A stretch of 9,933 bases of DNA from an uncultured Arenimonas sp. (GTDB taxonomy: Bacteria; Pseudomonadota; Gammaproteobacteria; Xanthomonadales; Xanthomonadaceae), in contig CAMLKR010000075.1 in NCBI GenBank assembly GCA_946480565.1, positions 1 through 9,933 of the forward strand, read 5' to 3'. The notes below the pieces were generated by a model. The model was not told the origin of the DNA and ran no database searches. It saw only the letters and a list, made by a program, of their open reading frames with translations. Shown piece by piece: positions 1 to 9,640 of the stretch (positions are counted from its first letter, which is position 1; every line of letters starts with the position of its first letter). Both the position numbers and the translations under genes were made by a program.

Positions 1-214
1 GGATGATGGCCATCATCACCAGGCCCGGCACGATGAAGTCCATGTACGAGATGCCATCCATGGTGCCGATGCGGCTGCCGATCAGGTTGCCGAAGATCAG
101 GAAGTACAGGGTCATCGTGATCGCCGGCGGCACCAGGGTCTGGCCCCAGATGCGCAGGATGCGCGAGACCTCGCGGCGGGCGATGGTGCGGATCGCGGTC
201 AGGTTCTGGCTCAT
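1..214 (-). CDS. yadH: YadH-like ABC-2 type transporter permease, N-terminal part (cut by window edge)
   Basis: Only the first 71 residues are inside the window. This is the membrane subunit of an ABC-2 type exporter and works with the ATPase encoded just upstream. The N-terminus (MSQNLTAIRTIARREVSR) leads into the segment RIWGQTLVPPAITMTLYF and then IFGNLIGSRIG and YMDFIVPGL. From memory this is very close to Escherichia coli YadH, which has the same cytoplasmic amphipathic start, first membrane helix and loop. The ATG at 214-212 overlaps the TGA of yadG (213-211), giving a 4-base ATGA junction that points to translational coupling and a 1:1 complex. The transported substrate of YadGH-type systems is not established as far as I know. 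Family assignment is firm; function beyond export is unknown. Confidence 0.93.
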   Translation of the reverse strand, partial: MSQNLTAIRTIARREVSRILRIWGQTLVPPAITMTLYFLIFGNLIGSRIGTMDGISYMDFIVPGLVMMAII

Positions 215-1164
215 GCCCTGGCCTCCTTGGCCGGCACCACTTCCGGTTGGCCGGTCAGGCGCACGAACAGTTCCTCGAGCCGGTTGGACTTGGTGCGCAT
301 CGAACGCACGCGGATGCCGGCCTCGCCCAGCGCCGCGAACACGCGGTTGAGGTCCATCTCGCGCGGCATCTCGACGTCGAGGGTGTGGTCGTCCTCGGCC
401 ATCAGGGTGATGCCGGCGATGGCCGGCAGCGTCGCCGGCAGGCGGCCGTCGATGTCGAACAGGAAGCCTTCCACGTCGAGCTTGGCCAGCAGCGCCTTCA
501 TCGGACCCTGCTCGATGATGCGGCCGCGGTCGATGATGGCCAGGTTGCGGCACAGGCTCTCCGCTTCCTCCAGGTAATGCGTGGTGAGGATGACCGTGGT
601 GCCGGCCGCGTTCACTTCCTTCAGCGTCTTCCACATGCCGCGGCGGATCTCGATGTCGACGCCGGCGGTGGGTTCGTCCAGGATCAGCAGGCGCGGGCGG
701 GTCATCATCGCCCGGGCGATCATCAGCCTCCTCTTCATGCCGCCCGACAGCGTGCGCGACATCGTGCGCGCCTTCTCCCACAGCTGCGCCTTCTTCAACT
801 CTTCCTCCGCGCGCTGCTCGGCTTCGGCACGCGGGATGCCGTAGAAGCCGGCGTAGTTCACGCAGATGTCGAAGGGCTGCTCGAACATGTTGAAGTTGAT
901 CTCCTGCGGCACCAGGCCGACCTGGCGCATGGCCTCGGAGCGGTTGGCGTGAAGATCGATGCCGAAGACCTTCACGTCGCCCGAGGTCTTGTTCACCAGC
1001 GAACTGACGATGCCGATCAGGGTGGACTTGCCGGCGCCGTTGGGGCCCAGCAGCGCGTAGAAATCGCCGGGCGCGACGGTGAGCGAGATGCCCTTCAGGG
1101 CCTCGACGCCGGTGGCGTAGGTCTTGCGGAGGTCGCTGACCTCCAGTGCGGGATGGCTTTGCAT
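211..1164 (-). CDS. yadG: YadG-like ABC transporter ATP-binding protein
   Basis: This is the cytoplasmic ATPase of an ABC-2 exporter, 317 residues, a usual length for YadG (about 308 in E. coli). All nucleotide-binding motifs are intact: Walker A GPNGAGKST at residues 40-48, Q-loop Gln87 in LVPQE, signature LSGGM at 139-143, Walker B LLILDE at 159-164 with catalytic Glu164, D-loop around 170, and switch His196. A C-terminal extension of roughly 90 residues follows the ATPase core. The ATG at 1164 was chosen because it is preceded on the minus strand by AGGAG (1173-1169) and starts MQSHPALEVSDL, the normal beginning of the domain; the open frame further upstream is noncoding in composition. 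Its stop overlaps the yadH start by 4 bases. Transcription probably begins in the divergent region at 1165-1284. The substrate is unknown. Confidence 0.95.
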   Translation of the reverse strand: MQSHPALEVSDLRKTYATGVEALKGISLTVAPGDFYALLGPNGAGKSTLIGIVSSLVNKTSGDVKVFGIDLHANRSEAMRQVGLVPQEINFNMFEQPFDICVNYAGFYGIPRAEAEQRAEEELKKAQLWEKARTMSRTLSGGMKRRLMIARAMMTRPRLLILDEPTAGVDIEIRRGMWKTLKEVNAAGTTVILTTHYLEEAESLCRNLAIIDRGRIIEQGPMKALLAKLDVEGFLFDIDGRLPATLPAIAGITLMAEDDHTLDVEMPREMDLNRVFAALGEAGIRVRSMRTKSNRLEELFVRLTGQPEVVPAKEARA

Positions 1165-1181
1165 GGGGCTCCTGGACCGCA

Positions 1182-1196
1182 CCGGCGCTGCGCCGG
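1182..1196. repeat. 15-bp GC palindrome in the yadG leader
   Basis: The sequence CCGGCGC-T-GCGCCGG is a perfect 7+1+7 dyad. It sits between the candidate promoter (1213-1218) and the yadG ribosome binding site (1173-1169). It could form a short hairpin in the yadG leader RNA or be a protein-binding operator shared by the divergent genes. GC-rich genomes contain such dyads by chance, so no function is claimed. Confidence 0.5.
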
Positions 1197-1210
1197 GGGT
1201 CTGCGGGGGC

Positions 1211-1218
1211 TTATTATA
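1211..1218. promoter_or_regulatory. Candidate divergent -10 region for yadG and the reductase gene
   Basis: The 120-bp gap between the divergent starts at 1164 and 1285 is nearly all G and C apart from one AT-rich island, TTATTATA. On the minus strand it reads TATAAT (1218-1213), a perfect -10 consensus about 50 bases upstream of yadG. On the plus strand it reads TATTAT (1212-1217), five of six matches, about 68 bases upstream of the reductase gene. I find no good -35 hexamer at 16-18 bp on either side. The call therefore rests on the -10 match and the position, and it may drive only one gene. Confidence 0.4.
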
Positions 1219-1284
1219 GGGGCCTTGCCGCCCCGGCCCCCGGGAGCGCGGCGGTACAGAGTTTCCCATTCCCGGAGTTTCCGC

Positions 1285-2037
1285 TTGGCCATCGTGCACT
1301 TCCCGCTCCGCCTGGTTGGCAGCCGCATGCTCGCGCCCACCGTCCGCCACCTCGCCTTCGCGCGCGACGACGGCCAGCCGCTGGACTTCATCCCGGGGCA
1401 GTTCGTGCAGGTGCACTTCAACTATCCCGACGGCACGCCGACCAAGCGCAGCTATTCGCTGGCGACCATGCACGACCATGCGCTGGCCCCGGGCGAGACG
1501 GTCGAGATCGCGGTGAGCTATGTCGCCGGCGGCGCCGCCACGGCGCTGTTCGAAGCCCTGGACGAAGGCCAGCAGATCCAGGCCAGCGGGCCCTACGGCC
1601 GCTTCTGCCTGATGCCGGGCGACACCAACCGGCGTTACCTGCTGATCGGCACCGGCACCGGCGTCACGCCCTACCGCGCGATGCTGCCGACCCTGCACGC
1701 CCTGATCCAGGAGCGCGGCGTCGAGGTGGTGCTGCTGTTCGGCTGCCGCACGCCGGCCGAGCTGCTGTACGGCGAAGACTTCTATGCCTTCGCCGAAGGC
1801 CACCCGAATTTCCGCTTCGTGCCCTGCTTCAGCCGCGAACTGCCGGAGAATCCCCATCCGGACGTGCGCAAGGGCTACGTGCAGGACGTGCTGGCGGAGT
1901 TCGCGCCCTCGGCCGAAGGCGACATCGCCTACCTGTGCGGCAACCCGAACATGGTGGACGCCTGCTTCGAGGCGCTGAAGACGGCCGGCCTGCCGGTGCC
2001 GCACATCCGCCGCGAGAAGTACGTCAGCAGCAAATAG
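1285..2037 (+). CDS. Ferredoxin/flavodoxin-NAD(P)+ reductase-like FAD oxidoreductase
   Basis: This predicted soluble flavoprotein of 250 residues carries out hydride and electron transfer between NAD(P)H and a small electron carrier (ferredoxin or flavodoxin), by family membership. The FAD-binding half shows PGQFVQVHF (37-45), the FAD motif RSYS (55-58) and GPYGRF (102-107). The nucleotide half shows GTGTGVTPYR (122-131), LLFGCRTPAELLY (150-162), and the late YLCGNP (216-221) with the conserved Cys. It ends REKYVSSK, without the terminal aromatic residue of plant-type FNRs. I chose the TTG at 1285 because GGAG (1274-1277) lies 7 bases upstream and the resulting HFPLRLVGSRML belongs to the first beta strand. 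The in-frame ATG at 1327 would cut that strand off. The natural partner is not encoded nearby. It resembles fpr products, but related reductases of oxygenase systems share this fold, so no symbol is given. Confidence 0.88.
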   Translation: MAIVHFPLRLVGSRMLAPTVRHLAFARDDGQPLDFIPGQFVQVHFNYPDGTPTKRSYSLATMHDHALAPGETVEIAVSYVAGGAATALFEALDEGQQIQASGPYGRFCLMPGDTNRRYLLIGTGTGVTPYRAMLPTLHALIQERGVEVVLLFGCRTPAELLYGEDFYAFAEGHPNFRFVPCFSRELPENPHPDVRKGYVQDVLAEFAPSAEGDIAYLCGNPNMVDACFEALKTAGLPVPHIRREKYVSSK

Positions 2038-2150
2038 CCGCGGCGCTGGCCCACCAGGCGGCAGCCGCGCGGCCGTCCCCTTTGTCACGTTTCGGCACCC
2101 CGGTTCGTCTGTCATCCTGACGGCCGCTTTGGCCTAGCCATGGGGATGCC

Positions 2151-3604
2151 ATGAAACCGCTGTTGTTGCCTTTTGCCCTCGCCGCCGCGCTGGCCTCGTC
2201 GCCCGCCGCCGCGCGCACCCTGGGCAGCCTGGAGTTCACGCCCTGCGAGCTTTCGCAGCCCGGCACCGGCGCTACCTCGCGCGCCGAATGCGCGGTGCTC
2301 GAAGTCCCCGAGGATCCCGCCAAGCCCGATGGCCGCAAGCTGTCCCTGAAGGTCGGCCTGGTCGCTTCGCGCGCCGCCGAACCGCAGCCCGACCCGGTGA
2401 TCTTCTTCGCCGGCGGCCCCGGCCAGTCGGCCACCGAGAGTTATGCCGGAATGGCCGGCGCCTTCGCCCGGCTGCGCGACAAGCGCCACCTGATCTTCGT
2501 CGACCAGCGCGGCACCGGCGGTTCGCATCGCCTGGCCTGCCGTTTCCCCGAAGACCTGTCGGCGTCGCTGGCCACCGACCCGGCGACGCAGACCCAGCTG
2601 GCGAAAGACTGCCTGGCGACGCTGGACGCCGACGTGGCGATGTACACCACCACCGTGGCCGCCGGCGACATCGAAGCCCTGCGCCAGGCCATCGGTGCAC
2701 CCAAGCTCAATCTCTACGGCGGTTCCTACGGCACGCGCATGGCGCAGGAGTACGCGCGCCAGCATCCCGAGGCCGTGCGCAGCCTGATCCTGGACGGCGT
2801 GGTGCCGCCGGAGCTGGCCCTGGGCAGCGAACACAGCATCAACCTCGAGGCCGCACTGAAGGCCATCCTCGGCCGCTGCGCAGAGCAGCCCGCCTGTGCC
2901 AAGGCTTTCGGCGACCCCTACCGCCGCCTCTACGCGCTGCGCGACCAGGCGCGCGCGGCGCCGGTACCGGTGTCGCTGCGCGACCCGCTGACGCACCAGC
3001 CGCGCGACCTGGCCTTGGATGAATCGGCGGTGGCCGTCATCGCCCGCCTGTTCGCCTACGGCCCCGAGACCGCAGCGCTGATGCCGCTGCTGGTGGACGA
3101 GGCGCTCAAGGGTCGGCCGGAGTCGCTGGTGGCGCAGGCCGCCCTGGTCTACGACTCGCTAAGCGGCATGATCAACCACGGCATGCAGCTGTCGGTGATC
3201 TGCGCCGAGGACGCCGCGCGCCTGGGCAACCGCGACGAGGATGCCGACCTGATCCTGGGCAATGCCATCGTCGGCGTCACCCTGAACCAGTGCGCCGTAT
3301 GGCCGAAGGGCCCGGTGTCGAAAGACTTCAACCAGCCCTTGAAGACCGATACGCCGGTGCTGCTGCTCTCGGGCGAGTTCGACCCGGTGACGCCGCCGCG
3401 CTACGGCGAGCAGGTGCTGGCCTCGCTGTCGAAGGCGCGGCATCTGGTCGGCAAGGGCCAGGGCCACATCCTGCTGCCGCGCGGCTGCACGCCGCGGCTG
3501 GCGGCGGAGTTCGTCGACAAGCTCGATCCCGAGGGCCTGGACGCCAGCTGCCTGGATTCGCTGGGCGCCACGCCCTTCTTCATCAACTACAACGGAGCCG
3601 AGCC

Positions 3605-3608
<4 letters not shown>
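2151..3608 (+). CDS. Exported alpha/beta hydrolase, tripeptidyl-aminopeptidase (S33/TAP) type
   Basis: This is a predicted secreted or periplasmic serine hydrolase of 485 residues, likely a peptidase that removes N-terminal residues from peptides. A signal peptide is evident: MKPLLLP, a hydrophobic core, and cleavage probably after Ala21 (PAAA then RTLG). The prolyl-aminopeptidase-type oxyanion motif GGPG is at 88-91, followed by FVDQRGTGGS. The nucleophile elbow GGSYG places the catalytic Ser at 192. The C-terminal TAP-like part carries the acid Asp411 (GEFDPVTPP) and His439 (GQGHILLP), so the triad looks complete. Cysteines are present throughout and could form disulphides. GGGGA lies just before the ATG. 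No convincing promoter is seen in the 113-bp gap upstream. The stop overlaps the following ABC ATPase start by 4 bases (ATGA), so it heads a three-gene operon with an exporter. An esterase role cannot be excluded from sequence. Confidence 0.9.
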
Positions 3609-4335
<727 letters not shown>

Positions 4336-4339
<4 letters not shown>

Positions 4340-5511
4340 ACGCGGCCTGGACTGTATTCCTGAAGGAAGTCACCGAGAACCTGCGCGACCGCAAGACCGT
4401 GGTGAACGCGCTGGTGATGGGTCCGCTGCTGGGCCCGGTGTTCTTCGCGATGATGATGGGCTTCATCATCACCAAGCAGCTGAGCAATGCCGAGAAGCCG
4501 CTCGAGGTGCCGGTGGTGGGCGCCGAGCACGCGCCCAACCTGGTCGACTGGCTGGAGCGGCAGGCGGTGGTGGTGCAGCCGGCGCCGGCCGATGCCGCCG
4601 CGGCGATACGGGCCCGCGACGCCAAGGTGGTGCTGAGCATTCCCGCCAGCTTCGACACGCACTGGCGCGCCGGCGAGACGGCCCAGGTGGAGCTGCTGTT
4701 CGACAGCTCCGACCAGGACAGCCGGGCGCCGGTGGCGCGGCTTTCCGGCCTGCTGGAAGGCTACGCGCGCCAGACATCGGCGCTGCGCGTGTCGGCGCGC
4801 GGCCTGCACCCGGCGATCCTGTCGCCGGTGGTGGTGGCCGAACGCGACCTGGCCAGCACCCAGCAGCGTGCCGGCCAGCTGCTCAGCTTCCTGCCCTACC
4901 TGCTGGTGCTGGGCGCCTTCCTGGGCGGCATGTACCTGGCCATCGACACCACCGCCGGCGAACGCGAGCGGCAGTCGCTGGAACCGCTGCTGGCCAACCC
5001 GGCCACCCGCGCGCAGATCGTGCTGGGCAAGCTCGGCGCCACCTTCGGCTTCGCGATGGTGAGCATGATGCTGAGCCTGGTGATGTTCGCGATCGCCTTC
5101 CAGTACATCCCGCTCGACCGGCTGGGCATGAAGGTCGACTTCGGACTTGGCCTGATCCTGCGCGCCGGCCTGTTGATGGTGCCGCTGGTGATGGTGTTCG
5201 CGGCCCTGCAGACGATCGTCGCGGCCTACGCCAAGAGCTATCGCGAGGCCCAGACCTACCTGTCGCTGCTGATGCTGCTGCCGATGCTGCCGTCGGTGAT
5301 CCTGATGATCAACCCGATGAAGGCCGAGACCTGGATGGCCGCGGTGCCGCTGCTGTCGCAGAACGTGCTGATCATGGAGCTGGCGCGCGGCGAGGTGGTC
5401 GAGCTGGCGCGCTTCGCACTGAGCTTCGGCGCCAGCCTGGTGCTGGCGGGGGCGCTGGTCTGGGTCGCGGTGCGGATCTATCACCGCGAACAGCTGGCCG
5501 TTTCGGCGTAA
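4336..5511 (+). CDS. natB: NatB-like ABC-2 type transporter permease
   Basis: This inner-membrane subunit of 391 residues belongs to an ABC-2 exporter. A cytoplasmic amphipathic start (FLKEVTENLRDRKT) leads to membrane helix 1 at about residues 23-45. A large extracytoplasmic domain of about 135 residues follows (46-180, including VELLFDSSDQDS). Helix 2 is at about 182-203, and then comes the cytoplasmic coupling segment GERERQSLEPLLANP. Further helices lie at about 233-258, 271-299, 309-327 and 361-383. The ERE..SLE.LL..P segment together with the big first loop is typical of the NatB/ABC-2 family. It is coupled by a 4-base overlap to the ATPase gene and ends just before a strong terminator, so it is the last gene of the operon. 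Its substrate is unknown; the exported hydrolase encoded first in the operon suggests a peptide or envelope-related role, which is inference. Confidence 0.9.
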
Positions 5512-5532
5512 TCCGCGGTACCTCAAGGCAAG

Positions 5533-5562
5533 AAAAAGGCCCGGCAATGCCGGGCCTTTTTT
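5533..5562. terminator. Bidirectional rho-independent terminator
   Basis: An A5 tract (5533-5537) precedes an 8-bp GC stem, GGCCCGGC (5538-5545) and GCCGGGCC (5549-5556), with loop AAT. Six T residues (5557-5562) follow. The symmetrical A and T tracts make it work in both directions. It lies 21 bases after the natB stop and 21 bases after the stop of the convergent TonB-domain gene, so it should end both transcripts. Confidence 0.93.
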
Positions 5563-5583
5563 CTGCGCAGCAAAACTTCCGGC

Positions 5584-6585
5584 TTACGGGCGGAAAGTGA
5601 AGGTGCGCGTGAGCGTCGCCGGCGCATCCATGGGCTCGAACTGCCAGCCCCGCACGGTCTGGATGACCTCGCGGTCGAACTCGCCGCGCGGCTGGGCGCG
5701 CACGATGCGGACGTTCGAGACGCTGCCGTCGGCGGCGATGCTGATCTCGACCGTCACTTCACCGGTGATGCCGGCGCGGGCCGCGGCGCGGGGATACGGC
5801 GGCTGCGGGGTGCGCACGCCGACCGGCGTGCTGGCGCGCGGCGCCGGAGCCGGGGTGGTGGCGACCGGGGCCGGGGTCGGCTGGGTCGCGGGCGGCGGCG
5901 TGGTCGGCTGGGTCGCGGCCGGCTGCGGCTCCGGCTGGGTCGGGGCGGGCGTCGGGGTGGCCGGCGCGGCGGCGGCGGCGGCCGCTTCGGCGGCGGCACG
6001 CTGGGCGGCGGCCTCGGCGTCGCGCTGGCGCTGCTCTTCGCGGGCCAGTTCCTGGGCGGCGCGGTCGGCGGCGCCGGCCTGGCCCTTGGCGATGGAGTCC
6101 TTGATGCGCGGCAGCGCCGGCGCCTGGGCGTCGGTCTTCTCGATCAGGGCGCGCAGGCGCTCGGCTTCGGTGAAGTCCTCGCGGCCGATGGCCTGTTCGG
6201 CGGCGATGATGGCATAGGGCATCAGGTCGATCAGGGCGCTTTCGGCCGAGGCGTCGGGCTTGTCGCTCTTCTCGCGCAGGGCCAGGTAGTACTCCATGGC
6301 GTTGTCGCCGGCCGGCGCGTACAGGCGCTGTTCGCGCAGGGCCTGGCTGCCGCGGCTGCGCAGCTCGTCCGGGCTGAGGGCGGCGAGCGCGGCCTGGGCG
6401 GCCTGGGCGGCTTCCTGCGCCGCGACTTCCTCGGCGGACGGACCGGCCGGCTGGGCCGGCGCGGCGGCCTGCTGGCCTTCGGCCGGGGCGGGCTCGTCCT
6501 TGGAACAGGCCGCCAGGCCCAGGCCGAGGGCGAGGGCGATGCCCCAGCGCAGGGCGCGGGTGGAGGAGGTGGTCGCAGCGATCAT
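5584..6585 (-). CDS. Lipoprotein with C-terminal TonB domain
   Basis: This 333-residue envelope protein has a lipoprotein signal ending LAAC, with lipidated Cys27 followed by Ser28 and no Asp at +2, which normally means outer-membrane sorting. Order of parts: an Ala/Gln/Glu-rich helical stretch (about 50-70); an all-helical, TPR-like domain (about 70-165) with RLYAPAGDNAMEYYLAL; a charged Ala-rich probable coiled coil (about 170-206); a Pro/Thr/Gln/Ala linker (about 206-258); and a complete TonB C-terminal domain (259-333). The TonB domain shows PPYPRAAARAGITGEV, the AADGSVSNVRIV core and the VRGWQFEP motif with Trp314. Classical TonB has an N-terminal membrane helix that contacts ExbBD; that helix is absent here, so energy transduction of the normal kind is doubtful. 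The start at 6585 is supported by AGGGGA upstream and an immediate signal peptide. Divergent from a second lipoprotein gene. Confidence 0.88.
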   Translation of the reverse strand: MIAATTSSTRALRWGIALALGLGLAACSKDEPAPAEGQQAAAPAQPAGPSAEEVAAQEAAQAAQAALAALSPDELRSRGSQALREQRLYAPAGDNAMEYYLALREKSDKPDASAESALIDLMPYAIIAAEQAIGREDFTEAERLRALIEKTDAQAPALPRIKDSIAKGQAGAADRAAQELAREEQRQRDAEAAAQRAAAEAAAAAAAPATPTPAPTQPEPQPAATQPTTPPPATQPTPAPVATTPAPAPRASTPVGVRTPQPPYPRAAARAGITGEVTVEISIAADGSVSNVRIVRAQPRGEFDREVIQTVRGWQFEPMDAPATLTRTFTFRP

Positions 6586-6626
6586 GGCTTTCCCCTGGAA
6601 AAATATGAACAAAACATGACCTTCAG

Positions 6627-6653
6627 CACATAAGACTTTGGCCGGTTTGTCAA
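6627..6653 (-). promoter_or_regulatory. Candidate sigma-70 promoter for the TonB-domain lipoprotein gene
   Basis: On the minus strand a perfect -35 hexamer TTGACA (6653-6648) is followed after 15 bp by TATGTG (6632-6627), a partial -10 match. The spacing is shorter than ideal. The surrounding segment (about 6600-6650) is clearly more AT-rich than the rest of the window. The start of transcription would fall about 35 bases before the ATG at 6585. Confidence 0.45.
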
Positions 6654-6663
6654 GGCGCCCGCG

Positions 6664-6691
6664 TTGCGAAGCGCCAAGCAGGCCACAGAAT
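6664..6691 (+). promoter_or_regulatory. Weak candidate promoter for the DUF900 lipoprotein gene
   Basis: TTGCGA (6664-6669) and CAGAAT (6686-6691) are separated by 16 bp, and each matches four of six consensus bases. This would give a leader of roughly 70 bases before the TTG start at 6770. It is the best pair I can find upstream but not a strong one. Confidence 0.25.
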
Positions 6692-6769
6692 AGGCCGATA
6701 TCGAAGCGGCTGCCCGGCTGCGCATCGCGTAAGCTCCCGCCATCACCGTGATCCCGGGGGGAGATCGCC

Positions 6770-8266
<1,497 letters not shown>

Positions 8267-8272
8267 TCCGCG

Positions 8273-9604
8273 CTATTTGCCGATGCAGAAGCTGCTGAAG
8301 ATCCGGCCCAGCAGCATCTCGGCGTCGACGCGGCCGGTGATTTCGCCCAGCGCGTCCTGGGCCTGGCGCAGTTCTTCGGCGGCGAGTTCGCCGGCGCCGT
8401 GGTGCAGCTGGGTGGCGGCGCGCTGCAGCCAGTCGGCGGCGCGGTCCAGCGCCTCGAGGTGACGGGCGCGGGCGCTGAACGCGCCCTCGCTGCCCTCGCC
8501 CTGGCCGGCCGCTTCGCGCAGCTCGCGGCGCAGCGCGTCCAGGCCGTCGCCGGTCTGGGCCGACAGCCACAGGTGGCGGCCGTCGCGGCGTTGTTCCGTG
8601 CCGGCGGCGTGTCCGCTGAGGTCGTTCTTGTTGTGCAGCCACAGCACCGGTACGCCATCGGGCAGGGGCAGGGGTTCCGCTTCCGCGCGGCTGTCGTCGA
8701 GCACGGCCAGCACCAGGTCGGCGCGCGCGAGCTCGGCGCGGGCGCGGCGGATGCCCTCCTGCTCCACCCGCTCCGGCGTGTCGCGCAGCCCGGCGGTATC
8801 GACCAGGGTGATCTCGATGCCGTCGACGACGATGCGTTCGCGCAGGAGGTCGCGGGTGGTGCCGGCGATGTCGGTAACGATGGCGCGCTCTTCGCCCGCC
8901 AGCGCATTGAGCAGCGAGGACTTGCCGGCATTGGGCGCGCCGGCGATGACCACGTGCAGGCCGTCCACCAGGCGCTTGCCGCGCTCGGCGGCGGCGCGCA
9001 GGGCCGCCAGTTCGCCGGCGACCGACTGCAGGCGTTCGCGCAGTTCCGGGGCGGCCAGGAAGTCCACTTCTTCTTCCGGGAAATCCAGCGCGGCTTCGAT
9101 CCAGACCCGCAGCGCGGTCAGGCCCTCGACCACCGCGTCGACGCGCCGCGAGAATTCGCCCTCCAGCGACCGCCGCGCGGCGCGCGCCGCCGCTTCGCTG
9201 CCGGCGCTGACCAGGTCGGCCACCGCTTCGGCCTGGGCCAGGTCCAGCCGTCCCTCCAGGAAGGCACGCTCGGTGAACTCGCCAGGCCGCGCGGCGCGGG
9301 CGCCGAGGTCGAGGCAGCGGCGCAGCAACCGCGCCAGCAGCACCGGGCTGCCGTGGCCCTGCAGTTCCAGCACGTCTTCGCCGGTATAGGAGTGTGGCGC
9401 CGGGAAGTGGATCAGCAGGCCATCATCGATCAGGCCGCCGTCGCCGTCGCGGAAGCGCAGGTAGTGCGCATGGCGCGGCTGCGGCGCACGGCCGAGCAGG
9501 GTCGCGGCGATCGCGCGGCAGCCCGGTCCGCTGAGCCGCACGATGCCGACGCCGGCGGCTCCCGCGGCGGTGGCGATGGCGGCGATGGTGTCGCGTTGGC
9601 CCAT
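8273..9604 (-). CDS. mnmE: tRNA uridine-5-carboxymethylaminomethyl(34) synthesis GTPase MnmE
   Basis: MnmE acts with MnmG to modify the wobble uridine U34 of certain tRNAs, using a tetrahydrofolate one-carbon donor, and is driven by potassium-dependent GTPase dimerisation. The 443 residues match the family (454 in E. coli). The N-terminal folate-binding domain begins MGQRDTIAAIATA and GVGIVRLSG, with SYTGEDVLELQGHG and the GEFTERAFLEGRLDL motif. The inserted G domain has G1 GAPNAGKSS (222-230, Lys228), the switch I region DIAGTTRD (245-252), G3 DTAGLRD (269-275) and G4 NKND (325-328). The protein ends with FCIGK, whose Cys440 is the conserved catalytic-region cysteine. The ATG at 9604 gives the family's normal N-terminus, although no Shine-Dalgarno sequence is seen in the 20 bases before it. 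It lies downstream of yidC, the usual order, but a structured 165-bp spacer separates them. Confidence 0.98.
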   Translation of the reverse strand: MGQRDTIAAIATAAGAAGVGIVRLSGPGCRAIAATLLGRAPQPRHAHYLRFRDGDGGLIDDGLLIHFPAPHSYTGEDVLELQGHGSPVLLARLLRRCLDLGARAARPGEFTERAFLEGRLDLAQAEAVADLVSAGSEAAARAARRSLEGEFSRRVDAVVEGLTALRVWIEAALDFPEEEVDFLAAPELRERLQSVAGELAALRAAAERGKRLVDGLHVVIAGAPNAGKSSLLNALAGEERAIVTDIAGTTRDLLRERIVVDGIEITLVDTAGLRDTPERVEQEGIRRARAELARADLVLAVLDDSRAEAEPLPLPDGVPVLWLHNKNDLSGHAAGTEQRRDGRHLWLSAQTGDGLDALRRELREAAGQGEGSEGAFSARARHLEALDRAADWLQRAATQLHHGAGELAAEELRQAQDALGEITGRVDAEMLLGRIFSSFCIGK

Positions 9605-9640
9605 GGCGGAATGGTGGCAGAAAAGCCAAATGCATTGGAC

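Noticed and set aside
247..1284. Plus-strand extension of the reductase reading frame far upstream of 1285
   Set aside because: The upstream part is antisense to yadG. The reductase domain starts at about 1285, where a ribosome binding site is present.
1165..2115. Upstream extension of the yadG reading frame on the minus strand
   Set aside because: It runs antisense to the reductase gene. The ATG at 1164 has an AGGAG site and gives the normal N-terminus.
2038..2150. Possible promoter with TTGTCA at 2082-2087 upstream of the hydrolase gene
   Set aside because: No -10-like hexamer lies at a suitable distance, so it was not listed as a feature.
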